Shown here: one piece after another, positions 1 to 7,699 of the stretch
Layout of the letters: each line of letters opens with the position of its first letter
Numbering within the stretch: position 1 is the stretch's first letter
Assembly: GCA_031292515.1 (NCBI GenBank)
Contig: JARLGZ010000269.1
Span: forward strand, 124,001 to 188,000
DNA length: 64,000 bases
Origin: Puia sp.
GTDB taxonomy: Bacteria > Bacteroidota > Bacteroidia > Chitinophagales > Chitinophagaceae
Direction: 5' to 3'
Made by a program: the position numbers and the translations under genes
The notes under the pieces: model-generated
The model's input: the letters and a program-made list of their open reading frames with translations, nothing else
Told to the model about the DNA's origin: nothing
The model's database searches: none

Positions 1-109
1 GATTTCCGCGGATAAAGCATAGACGGAAGACTATCCCGTTGCGGTACTGCAGTACGAGGGCTATAAAGACCAGTAGAGTATCGCCTGTATATCTCAGCAT
101 TTTTTTCAT
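1..109 (-). CDS. Partial hypothetical protein, N-terminal 36 codons
   Basis: An open frame begins with ATG at 109 and runs off the left edge without a stop. The translation begins MKKMLRYTGD and continues with a hydrophobic stretch (LLVFIALVLQY), so it may be a membrane anchor or signal segment. It starts 28 bp downstream of the ketopantoate reductase stop on the same strand, which fits an operon. A second ATG lies at 100. No family is recognisable from 36 residues, and this could be chance coding. Confidence 0.35.
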   Translation of the reverse strand, partial: MKKMLRYTGDTLLVFIALVLQYRNGIVFRLCFIRGN

Positions 110-136
110 CGGAGAAGGAGGGTGCTTGTTCCGGGC

Positions 137-1057
137 CTATCTGTTTAAAGCCGCTTTCAGCCTTGTCAGTTCTCCAAGCAGCCTTGTCTTCTGAACCAGC
201 TCCTCTTTATTCAAGGTCCTGGCCATCCGGACAATGGCAAAATTCAACGTGTCTATTTCGGTTTCACGCTTTTGCCGGATATCCTGCAGCGTCGAGATGA
301 GTTGACCGTCCGAAAACCGGCTGATCGATAGAAGGCTTTCCGTGATCTCACCGGCCTTCAGCAAAATTCCCTGTTCGCGGGCGATGAGCAAGCATTCAGC
401 AATAACCTCGTTCGCCATTTCCAGCGCCGATGCATCCCGGTGAAAGATGCCGTTGTCGGTATCCAGCAATGGACAAATCGAGTTGAAGACACAATTGGCA
501 ATCGCTTTTTTCCAGATGACCGGCTGAATATTGGCTTCTGCCCGGAACCGGAAATGCGGACTGTCCAGTTGTCCGACGATAGTACCCAACCGAACCGCAT
601 TACCTTGTATCGGTCCTATCGGAGATACTGCCACCGGCTTAAACCGGACCTGGTTGGTGGAAACGACCAGGCTGGTGGCAAACAGCACACACCGGTAGAC
701 CTCCGGGTAGTGATGATCGATAAAAGCCTCTTCAACACCCAGACCGTTCTGCAGGATGACAAGCGGGGATCGCCCCGTTTTTTTTGCCAGCGACGCGGCG
801 AGGCGTTCATTTCCATAAGACTTGTTGGCAAACACGATGATGCCGTCCAACGCGGCGAAGTTGCTGAATGTGCTTACCGATACCCGCGCCACAAGCTTCT
901 CCTGGTCGGCAAGGACCATCTCTATTTCTTCCGTCTGGCTCGATCCGTCATCCACGCTCCCTCTCAGTAATACAACCTTCCTGCCTGCCAATACGAGAGA
1001 AACGGCCAATGCCTTTCCAATAGCCCCCGATCCGATGATATAAATAGTGTCAGTCAT
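137..1057 (-). CDS. panE: 2-dehydropantoate 2-reductase (ketopantoate reductase) family protein
   Basis: Family function: NADPH-dependent reduction of ketopantoate to pantoate in cytoplasmic pantothenate/CoA synthesis. The N-terminus has the dinucleotide motif GSGAIG (residues 9-14) in a Rossmann beta-alpha-beta. The C-terminal ApbA domain carries the expected Lys-Asn region (WKKAIANCVFN) and the RETEID segment that normally precedes a Leu-Asn-Gly motif; here it reads TLNF, so the Gly is replaced. I chose the ATG at 1057 (MTDTIYIIGSG) because the open frame upstream adds 15 unrelated residues before the Rossmann fold. Length of 306 residues is normal. ApbA paralogues of unknown substrate are common, so the exact reaction is less sure than the family. 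Confidence 0.8.
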   Translation of the reverse strand: MTDTIYIIGSGAIGKALAVSLVLAGRKVVLLRGSVDDGSSQTEEIEMVLADQEKLVARVSVSTFSNFAALDGIIVFANKSYGNERLAASLAKKTGRSPLVILQNGLGVEEAFIDHHYPEVYRCVLFATSLVVSTNQVRFKPVAVSPIGPIQGNAVRLGTIVGQLDSPHFRFRAEANIQPVIWKKAIANCVFNSICPLLDTDNGIFHRDASALEMANEVIAECLLIAREQGILLKAGEITESLLSISRFSDGQLISTLQDIRQKRETEIDTLNFAIVRMARTLNKEELVQKTRLLGELTRLKAALNR

Positions 1058-1119
1058 AGTTGAACCCGGGTTTAAAGCGCCGGGTATTTTGCAATATCCC
1101 AAATATTCGAAGCAGGTTG

Positions 1120-2562
1120 CTACACAGTTTTTGGATATTTCGGGGTAACAGTTGCACTAAAAAGCCGACCCAGGTTGATGAGCGCCTTTTCAATTTTTGG
1201 TCCCCACAAATTGCAGAAACAAATCCTTAGATAATTGGGATAGTCACCCTTCGCTGAGAAGATTTCTCCGGGTGCATAATTGATATCCTGATCATAGACA
1301 CGGTTTTGCAGTTCTACGGTATGGATACCCGCCGGTAACTCGATCCAGATGACGAGGCCGCCGCTCGGCCGGCTGATCTTGGTTCCCTCTGGAAAGTACT
1401 GCTCAATAAGTGTCGTCGTCCGAACCAGATTTTTCTGCAGCTCGAACCGGAACTTTCGCAGATGACGGTCATAGATGCCGGAACTAAGCAGCGATTCGAC
1501 AACCCGCTGGCTGAAATTCGAAGTAGATCCGTTGTGCATAGACTTGATACGCTCGACTTCATAGGCGAAGCGACCCGGTGCACACCAACCGATCCGGAAA
1601 CCCGGAACAAGCGTCTTGGTAAAAGAATTACAGGAGAGCACCCATCCCTCGGCATCATAGGCTTTTATCGTGTCGGGCCGGCTTCCGGTAAAGAACAGCT
1701 CCCCGTAAAGATCGTCCTCGATGATCGGGACCCGGTGCTTTGCGGCAAACTTAGCAAGCTGTTTCTTTTTTTCGGTGCTTAGACAGGCCCCGTCCGGGTT
1801 ATTAAAATTGCTGACCAGTATACAGGCCTTAATAGTCAACTTACCGAAGGCCTCCTGCAGATCGCCCACTTCGATCCCGGTTTCAGGATGCGAGGGTATC
1901 GTAGCCACTTTCAGATCGAGACACTCCAGGATCTGCATGATCCCATAATAACAAGGATCCTGAACGAGCACGGTATCTCCCGGTCGCGTCACCGCTTTCA
2001 GACAGCAGAGGATCGCTTCTGTGGCTCCATTGGTGATGACCAATTCATCGGGATGGGTCGACCCCTTCCATAAGAAAGATCTTTTGGCGATTTCTTCCCG
2101 CAAACGAAGATTGCCTTTGCGCTGTTCCAGCGCCAGGTAGCCGCCACTGGTATCTCTCGAAGTGTTTTGGATCGCACGCTTGATACTGTTAAAAGGAAGC
2201 AGCCGGTGATCAGGCAAGGCATTCGCAAAAGACACGAAGTGTTTCCCTTTTCCGTCCCGCCGAAGCTTTTGCAGGAGATTGTCGATGTGAACCGTCCTCT
2301 CCGATAAAGACGCCGGCAATGGCAGCGGCACCGGAAGCTTCTTCCCGGAACGATGGCTGACAAAATAACCGGACTTTTCCCGGGAGGTGATCAGCCCTTT
2401 GTCTGCAAGATGATTGAAGGCCTGCAGGATTGTGCCGACGCTCAGGCCGTTTTCTTTATGCAGGCTACGCAACGACGGCAGCTTGTCCTCGGGTTTATAG
2501 ATACCGCTGTCGATCAATTGGGCAATTTTGTTGGCCAGTTCGATATAAACGGGTTCCTTCAT
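1120..2562 (-). CDS. MocR/PdxR-type GntR regulator with aminotransferase-like domain
   Basis: The 480-residue protein has an N-terminal GntR winged helix (about residues 1-70, with LPSLRSL and the GYFV wing) joined by a linker to a fold-type I PLP domain (about 100-470). The PLP lysine is in NSFTKT (K316), with Asn and Asp ligands in FNNPDG (about 255) and EDDLYGEL (about 284). Proteins of this architecture act as PLP- or amino-acid-responsive transcription factors, such as PdxR, GabR and TauR; a true aminotransferase activity is possible. No pdxST, gab or tau genes are adjacent, so the regulon is unknown. The divergent neighbour is a broken acetyltransferase gene, which may be a lost former target. 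Confidence 0.88.
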   Translation of the reverse strand: MKEPVYIELANKIAQLIDSGIYKPEDKLPSLRSLHKENGLSVGTILQAFNHLADKGLITSREKSGYFVSHRSGKKLPVPLPLPASLSERTVHIDNLLQKLRRDGKGKHFVSFANALPDHRLLPFNSIKRAIQNTSRDTSGGYLALEQRKGNLRLREEIAKRSFLWKGSTHPDELVITNGATEAILCCLKAVTRPGDTVLVQDPCYYGIMQILECLDLKVATIPSHPETGIEVGDLQEAFGKLTIKACILVSNFNNPDGACLSTEKKKQLAKFAAKHRVPIIEDDLYGELFFTGSRPDTIKAYDAEGWVLSCNSFTKTLVPGFRIGWCAPGRFAYEVERIKSMHNGSTSNFSQRVVESLLSSGIYDRHLRKFRFELQKNLVRTTTLIEQYFPEGTKISRPSGGLVIWIELPAGIHTVELQNRVYDQDINYAPGEIFSAKGDYPNYLRICFCNLWGPKIEKALINLGRLFSATVTPKYPKTV

Positions 2563-2566
2563 ACCC

Positions 2567-2574
2567 TAAAGATA
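2567..2574 (-). promoter_or_regulatory. Possible -7 element of the MocR gene
   Basis: On the minus strand the octamer TATCTTTA differs by one base from the Bacteroidota -7 consensus TAnnTTTG. A TTTG lies 21 bp upstream instead of the usual 19. The element ends 5 bp from the ATG, which would give a leaderless or near-leaderless mRNA. Confidence 0.35.
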
Positions 2575-2641
2575 ATCTGTTATACTTAAATATTTCAAAT
2601 TTGTATCTGTTACTTTTCGGGCAAATCGACGAAATTTGCGG

Positions 2642-2891
2642 ATGCCTTATATCATAAGACCCGTCTTTAATGACTGCTGCCGGCAAATAGTGGATCTGAT
2701 ACTACCCATCCAGCAAATAGAATTTAATGTGCCGGTGACGCTCGAAGGACAGCCCGATCTCCTGGACAAACTATCATCAGACGGGCGGCGGTTTTTGGGG
2801 GGCATTCGCCGGCGACGAACTGGTAGGCACCATTGCCATGATAGCCATCGGGAACCGCGTATGTGCACTCATCTCATCCGGCTGCCCATGA
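2642..2891 (+). pseudogene. GNAT acetyltransferase remnant, frameshifted and truncated
   Basis: The frame from ATG 2642 reads MPYIIRPVFND and continues through QIVDLILPIQQIEFNV to GQPDLLD. From about 2766 the coherent reading moves to the next frame (NYHQTGGGFWGAFAGDEL, then VGTIAMIAIGNRVCAL), with a stop at 2889-2891. Together the two parts look like the first half of a GNAT-family N-acetyltransferase: N-terminal strand and helix, then a beta strand pair around GDELVGTIA. The acetyl-CoA pyrophosphate-binding loop and the rest of the domain are missing. The sequence then runs into the metallo-beta-lactamase-fold gene. One frameshift plus loss of the 3' half makes this inactive. Confidence 0.75.
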
Positions 2892-3693
2892 ATTGCAGCA
2901 AAAATCCGCAAACTGCCTCTGGGTCGTCTTTAAAGACTATGTCCTGGCTGTGGATGCGAACTACCCATGGGGCGCGCAGGATATCCTCAAAGAGATCCGG
3001 AAGACGACCGCTAAACCGGTCCGGTTCCTGTTCGATACACACTATCACCACGACCATACCTTCGGCAACTGTGTCTTCGTTGACTCGGGCGCTACCATTG
3101 TCTCCACGCAGGAAACGGCATCTGAAATGCAGACCCTCGGGAAAAAAGAATGGGATCAGGGATCGGGATACAGCGGTCGTGATATGACGGGATTCCGACG
3201 CGAATTCCCAACCCTCACCTTCGACCGGCGTCTCGTCTTCGATGATGGAGAACACCGGGTGGAGTTGATCCGTATGGGCCCCGCACACACCGGTGGCGAT
3301 GGCGTGGCCTGGCTTCCCAAAGAGAAGATCCTGGCCACAGGCGACCTCTGCGTGAATGGCAATCCCTGGGGAAACAACGTGGGCGATGAACATGCCGAGT
3401 ATGACAGATGGCTGACGGTCCTCGACACGCTGGCCGGATGGAATCCAACGGTCGTCATACCGGGACACGGTGAACCGGGTACTTTGGAGACACTGCGGAA
3501 CCAACATGCCTTCCTCACAGACATGCTCGATCAGGTCCGGCAGGGCATAAGCGCCGGCAAATCGAAGAAGCAGTTGGTGGAAGAGATAGACCTTAGCAAA
3601 TATCCGGTCTATGGTGCCAACAAAACTTCCATAAGACGTTCCGTCGGTCTCATGTATGACAAACTCAACGCGGCCCGTTTGAAGAAAAACTAA
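2863..3693 (+). CDS. MBL-fold metallohydrolase, N-terminally truncated by fusion to the GNAT remnant
   Basis: This metallo-beta-lactamase-fold protein keeps the zinc motif HYHHDH (H60-x-H62-x-D64-H65 counted from the GTG at 2863), a later His in GPAHTGGD, an Asp in ATGDLC and a His in IPGHGEP, so both metal sites appear intact. The closest-looking subgroup is exported and has a signal peptide and about 40 more N-terminal residues before the NCLWVVFKDYVLAVDAN strand. None are present here: upstream of about 2875 the DNA belongs to the GNAT remnant. No ATG precedes the conserved region, only the GTG at 2863. It is probably a deletion product, either a pseudogene or a cytoplasmic truncated hydrolase. 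Substrate unknown. Confidence 0.7.
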   Translation: MHSSHPAAHELQQKSANCLWVVFKDYVLAVDANYPWGAQDILKEIRKTTAKPVRFLFDTHYHHDHTFGNCVFVDSGATIVSTQETASEMQTLGKKEWDQGSGYSGRDMTGFRREFPTLTFDRRLVFDDGEHRVELIRMGPAHTGGDGVAWLPKEKILATGDLCVNGNPWGNNVGDEHAEYDRWLTVLDTLAGWNPTVVIPGHGEPGTLETLRNQHAFLTDMLDQVRQGISAGKSKKQLVEEIDLSKYPVYGANKTSIRRSVGLMYDKLNAARLKKN

Positions 3694-3830
3694 AAAATTT
3701 TAAGAGTGGAGAAAGGAGCATCCGGAACCTGGTAAGCACGAAGATTTTTATACCGGAACAGTTTATTGATCGTTTTTTAGGTAAATTGAATTCCCGGACC
3801 GGTAAAGGATCCCGGTAAAAAGGATCAATT

Positions 3831-4841
3831 ATGAAAAGAAAATCGATTATCCGCCTGTCTCGCCTTTGGCATCGCATGCCCCGCTTTTCCCGTCATCTTT
3901 GGGTTCCTTTTGCATTATTGTTCGCTATTTCTGCTATCACTACCACAGCAAAGGCTTGTAACCAAAAACCCGGTTCCGAAGACGAGCCGCCTCCTATCGT
4001 AGGCCGTTGGGATATGACGATCCACCAGCCAGGCAAAGAAGTTCCTTCCTGGCTCGAGGTGAAACTATCGGGTTATCATATGCTGGTCGGCCGCTTTGTC
4101 GGAGCCGGGGGGAGTGCCCGCCCCATTTCGCAGGTCTTCTTCGAAAACGGAAAGATGCATTTCACCATACCCCAGCAGTGGGAGCCCGACGGGAATTTTG
4201 TGATCGAAGCGACATTGCAGGGAGACAGTCTTACAGGCACGATCCTCACCAGCGAAAACAAGACCTACGACTGGACGGCGGTGAGAGCGCCGCTTCTCAA
4301 AAGGCTGACGGCGCCCGAATGGGGCAAACCGATCCCCCTGTTCAACGGTAAAAACCTCGACGGCTGGCACGCCACCGGGGAAAACCAGTGGAGAGCGGCA
4401 GACGGCATTCTGCAAAGCCCTCACTCCGGTTCCAACCTGGTAACCGACAGGACCTTTACGGACTTTAAACTGCATATCGAATTCCGGTATGCCAAAGGCA
4501 GCAACAGCGGCGTCTATCTGCGGGGGCGCTATGAAGTGCAGATAGCGGACAACAAGGGCATGGAAGCCGAAGAACACCTGCTGGGCGCCATCTATGGCTT
4601 TCTGACACCCAGCGAAATGATGGCAAAAGATCCCGGCGAATGGCAATCCTATGATATCACTTTGATAGGCAGGATGGTCACCGTCGTCGTGAACGGTAAA
4701 ACGGTGATCAGCAACCAACAGATACCCGGCATCACCGGGGGCGCCCTCAACAGCAGGGAGGGCGAACCAGGACCCATCTATCTGCAGGGCGATCATGGTC
4801 CCATCGACTATCGCAATATCATACTCACGCCGGCAAAATAG
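3831..4841 (+). CDS. DUF1080 (3-keto-disaccharide hydrolase-like) exported protein
   Basis: A 336-residue protein with a long basic N-terminal region and a hydrophobic core (about residues 25-42) ending in AKACNQ. This may be a signal peptide or a non-canonical lipoprotein site, since the following residues (KPGSEDE) are acidic as in Bacteroidota surface lipoproteins. The C-terminal half (about 160-335) is a DUF1080 laminin-G-like sandwich with the typical opening LFNGKNLDGWH and the SNSGVYLRGRYEVQI and QSYDI segments. Some DUF1080 members hydrolyse 3-keto-glycosides; many are only described as glycan-binding. Residues 55-150 form a separate beta-rich domain. It is convergent with the cytochrome gene and has no clear operon partner. 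Confidence 0.8.
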   Translation: MKRKSIIRLSRLWHRMPRFSRHLWVPFALLFAISAITTTAKACNQKPGSEDEPPPIVGRWDMTIHQPGKEVPSWLEVKLSGYHMLVGRFVGAGGSARPISQVFFENGKMHFTIPQQWEPDGNFVIEATLQGDSLTGTILTSENKTYDWTAVRAPLLKRLTAPEWGKPIPLFNGKNLDGWHATGENQWRAADGILQSPHSGSNLVTDRTFTDFKLHIEFRYAKGSNSGVYLRGRYEVQIADNKGMEAEEHLLGAIYGFLTPSEMMAKDPGEWQSYDITLIGRMVTVVVNGKTVISNQQIPGITGGALNSREGEPGPIYLQGDHGPIDYRNIILTPAK

Positions 4842-4856
4842 CGGATCCTTCTTAGT

Positions 4857-5750
4857 TCATTGAATTTTGAGGAGGATCGTTTCCTGCCCTTTCAGCCTCT
4901 CTGTCGGTTTGTCTTTCACCCCGTGATCCGTATAACTGGCGGTGAGGACGAGTATGCCCTTGCCAGCAGAAGACACGCTCTTATCCCCGGCAACCGTTCG
5001 CTTGCTTCCGGAAACCGCATCCTTGCCTCCGGAGGCAGGTGGAACTTTCACACGGAATGACCCCTCCGTTCCCATATAGTAATCCACTGCCGGATCCGAT
5101 GCATTCTTTAGAATCCAGCCTACGATATCCGTGGCCTGCCCCTTCGTCAATTCCGGATGGGTCGGCATCTTGATACTTCCCCATACCCCTGTCGTGCCTT
5201 CCAGGATGCGCCTGCTCAGGGTATCCACATGGGACTTCGAAAAAGAATAACGTTTGCCGATATCATAAAAGGAAGGACCGATCAGCTTCGCATTAAAAGC
5301 ATGACAATTCAGGCAATTGGAGGCTTTGATCGTTTCGAGCCCCGGCGGATCGTTTTTCAACGCCTGCTTCGAAGCAGCCAGCGCCTTCGAACCACTCGCA
5401 AAATACCTGACTTCGAGGAATATTTCATTGGGAGGGATCTCCTGGAATTTGGTCTCCCCGTCTTCTTTATCCGAAACCGCCACCTCGTAACGAACCTGGG
5501 CATTCTCCGGGTAGATACTGTTCGCGGCTGGGTTGATAATTTTTACGACCGGGGCATGGTTCTCCTGCACGGGCGGCTTCGCCTGACCGAAGAGTTTTTC
5601 CGTTCGCATCCGCATCTGGCTAAGGATCGGATGACTGACTGCTTTCGAGAAAGCCGCCAACCCGGTGATCACCGGGATAGCCAGCCCAACGAGTATGACA
5701 AATCGCTGATGGCGGGTGGCATTTTTCTTAGCGTAAATATTTTTCATCAT
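4857..5750 (-). CDS. Exported or membrane-anchored c-type cytochrome with Ig/PKD-like domain
   Basis: After an N-terminal hydrophobic segment (about residues 17-34) comes a beta-rich region (about 65-120, HAPVVKIINP...YEVAVSDKEDGE) like the PKD-type domain fused to cytochromes in large sugar or alcohol dehydrogenases. A class I cytochrome c domain follows with the haem motif CLNCH (C146, C149, H150) and the axial Met in SIKMPTHPEL (about M195). The C-terminus is a Ser/Gly/Lys-rich linker and a short beta domain ending ETILLKIQ. I chose the ATG pair at 5750/5747 over a TTG further upstream. It lies 51 bp downstream of the flavin oxidase on the same strand, so it is probably co-transcribed as its electron acceptor. 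Confidence 0.82.
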   Translation of the reverse strand: MMKNIYAKKNATRHQRFVILVGLAIPVITGLAAFSKAVSHPILSQMRMRTEKLFGQAKPPVQENHAPVVKIINPAANSIYPENAQVRYEVAVSDKEDGETKFQEIPPNEIFLEVRYFASGSKALAASKQALKNDPPGLETIKASNCLNCHAFNAKLIGPSFYDIGKRYSFSKSHVDTLSRRILEGTTGVWGSIKMPTHPELTKGQATDIVGWILKNASDPAVDYYMGTEGSFRVKVPPASGGKDAVSGSKRTVAGDKSVSSAGKGILVLTASYTDHGVKDKPTERLKGQETILLKIQ

Positions 5751-5801
5751 GAGATCTGATACGATGAACTGAGATTTGTTACACAAACACCGGTCTGTTG
5801 T

Positions 5802-7439
5802 CTAAAGCGGATCGATTTCTTTGGCTACCCGCTGCGCCGAACGAAGACAGGACTCCATCCCGCGACTCAGCGTATCCGCATAAGTTCCGGCAAAATAGAT
5901 CCTGCCATCGGGCTTTATCAGCTCCGGCCAGAATTTGTGCATCTCTCCGACGGGAAAAGCCAGCATCTCACAGGTAGGAGAATATTTGTCCTTTGTCCAA
6001 TCGACTGTCAATGCCTGCACGATCGTATCGTGTTTGCCGGGATATACCTCCCGGAAAGCCGCCAGTCCGCGTTGCGCAGAGACGCCGCCCGGCCCGTAAG
6101 CCTTTAAGATGATCCGGCTGCTTTCCACATCAGGAGCGCTTTGGCCCGCAGCACCGTTGCCACCCTTGCCAGCGCCCTCGCCCGGACTTCCGCCCATGAC
6201 CTTTGTCGGAGCGTCGTTCCTTTCTCCTTCCCCGCCTGTCTTCACCACCGGCTCGGACGCCTGCCAGATGGAAGAGATATCGGGATGCTCGAATTCCATG
6301 TTGATACTCTTAAAACCGTCCTCAAGCCAGAACTTCGAACTGGCTTCGAATACATAAAAAGGATGCGAGCTATAACCCAGATTGTCCACTACATACTGCT
6401 TCCCGGCGGACAGGGCCGGCGTCACGGGAATCTTCCTGAATACCGGCAAGGGAATACAATTGACCAGCACGTCCGCACTCATTTCTTTCTCTTCCGCATA
6501 GCCAAAAGCCTTATAGGTCACGCTGACACCGGTATCGCTGCGCCTGATGGACAGGATGGGATGATTCAGCTTCACCCGATCGCCCAGCTTCCTGGCAAAA
6601 GCCGTGGGAAGCTCCTGGTTGCCACCCTTGAGACGATAGGTGTCACCCTCGGAAAGGGGAATACCCCGGAAGCCCATCACGGCCAGCCTCCATAACGAAT
6701 ACAGCGCCGACTCGCCCTGACCGCCCAAAATCCGCAGGGCTGCCGGTGAAGCCCCCTCCTTCTTATAGAGGTCCGACAGCGAAATCTTATCCAGCTCGTC
6801 GTAGCCGACACCAAAAGGTTGCATCTCATCCGTGAATTTTCCCAGATAGGATTTTACAAAAAGAGAAGGGAAATCATGCCGGGGATTTGTAGCGAGGAAA
6901 CGGATCTCCCGATCATTGAACCCAAACTTCCCCAGGACAACCGGATCGGCCAGCATCTCCTCTGTATAGAATTTGCCGTCGATCATCCGGAGCATATGAC
7001 CACCCGGCGCCGCCGTGGATCCTTCCGCATGCGGATAAGGGAGCACGGCCAGATTGAATTCATCCACATATTCGAAAAAACGCTCATAGCCCGGTTTGGT
7101 GATATGGTCGGCGCCGAAGTCAGCATACAAACCATCCGAAAGCCCATCCCTTCCCGTAAACACATGGCCCCCATGTCTGCCGCTGGCTTCCAGTACGAAG
7201 ACTTCATGACCTCTCTTCATCAATTCATAGGCGCAGCACAACCCCGAGATACCCGCGCCGGCGACGATGATCTTTTTGCTTTTCGTCGGACGCTCCGACC
7301 CCCCGGCCCGCGGAGAAGGGTTTTCCGGACCCCACCCAGCCGATAAAGAGAGGCCGGCCAGCGAGGGACCGGTCAGCGAAGTTCCGATCCCGGCCACTAC
7401 CGTATTTTTCAGGAATGTTCTTCTTCTTATGTTTTTCAT
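5802..7439 (-). CDS. Tat-exported FAD-dependent amine oxidase family oxidoreductase
   Basis: The N-terminus MKNIRRRTFLKN is a twin-arginine signal motif followed by a hydrophobic stretch, so folded export to the periplasm is expected. The FAD Rossmann motif is VAGAGISGLCCAYEL (about residues 59-73), with the second FAD segment EASGRHGGHVF and the C-terminal flavin-binding region GRIYFAGTYADTLSRGMES. This order is that of flavin monoamine oxidases and related amino-acid or phytoene-type oxidoreductases; the substrate cannot be read from sequence. A Gly/Ser/Pro-rich stretch (about nt 6118-6262, residues near 395-440) interrupts the domain and looks like a species-specific insertion. I placed the start at ATG 7439 because it gives a proper Tat signal. 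The cytochrome c gene follows directly. Confidence 0.85.
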   Translation of the reverse strand: MKNIRRRTFLKNTVVAGIGTSLTGPSLAGLSLSAGWGPENPSPRAGGSERPTKSKKIIVAGAGISGLCCAYELMKRGHEVFVLEASGRHGGHVFTGRDGLSDGLYADFGADHITKPGYERFFEYVDEFNLAVLPYPHAEGSTAAPGGHMLRMIDGKFYTEEMLADPVVLGKFGFNDREIRFLATNPRHDFPSLFVKSYLGKFTDEMQPFGVGYDELDKISLSDLYKKEGASPAALRILGGQGESALYSLWRLAVMGFRGIPLSEGDTYRLKGGNQELPTAFARKLGDRVKLNHPILSIRRSDTGVSVTYKAFGYAEEKEMSADVLVNCIPLPVFRKIPVTPALSAGKQYVVDNLGYSSHPFYVFEASSKFWLEDGFKSINMEFEHPDISSIWQASEPVVKTGGEGERNDAPTKVMGGSPGEGAGKGGNGAAGQSAPDVESSRIILKAYGPGGVSAQRGLAAFREVYPGKHDTIVQALTVDWTKDKYSPTCEMLAFPVGEMHKFWPELIKPDGRIYFAGTYADTLSRGMESCLRSAQRVAKEIDPL

Positions 7440-7573
7440 CTTATCCGCTATTATTTCTTCTATACACAATATACAAAGTTGCAGGCTCGCTATATCGTTT
7501 CCTGCTAAAAATCCATAAGCGGTTGTAACCGCGCTGAGCCTTGTCGCGATTCCCGGTTACCCCTAAAACATAA

Positions 7574-7599
7574 GAGGTCGTCCCTTTTGGAACGACCTC
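7574..7599 (-). terminator. Hairpin, probable terminator of the DUF6515 gene
   Basis: An 8-bp perfect inverted repeat, GAGGTCGT and ACGACCTC, encloses a 10-base loop; two further pairs can form inside the loop. It lies 100 bp downstream of the DUF6515 stop and 135 bp before the amine oxidase start. The minus-strand downstream bases (TTATGTTTTAG) are only moderately T-rich, so termination may be weak or Rho-aided. Confidence 0.5.
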
Positions 7600-7699
7600 T
7601 CCGGAATTTGGTAGTCTATAAATTAACTTCGATCAATCCGGAAGACAAATTTCATTTACGGCGACCGGCTTCATCAGGCGGCGCAGCCCAAACTCGGCC

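Noticed and set aside
440-970. Plus-strand open frame of 176 codons opposite panE
   Set aside because: It lies antisense to a well-supported gene, has no family features and reflects codon bias of the true frame.
4065-4796. Long minus-strand frame opposite the DUF1080 gene
   Set aside because: No domain, no start context, fully inside a gene with clear homology on the other strand.
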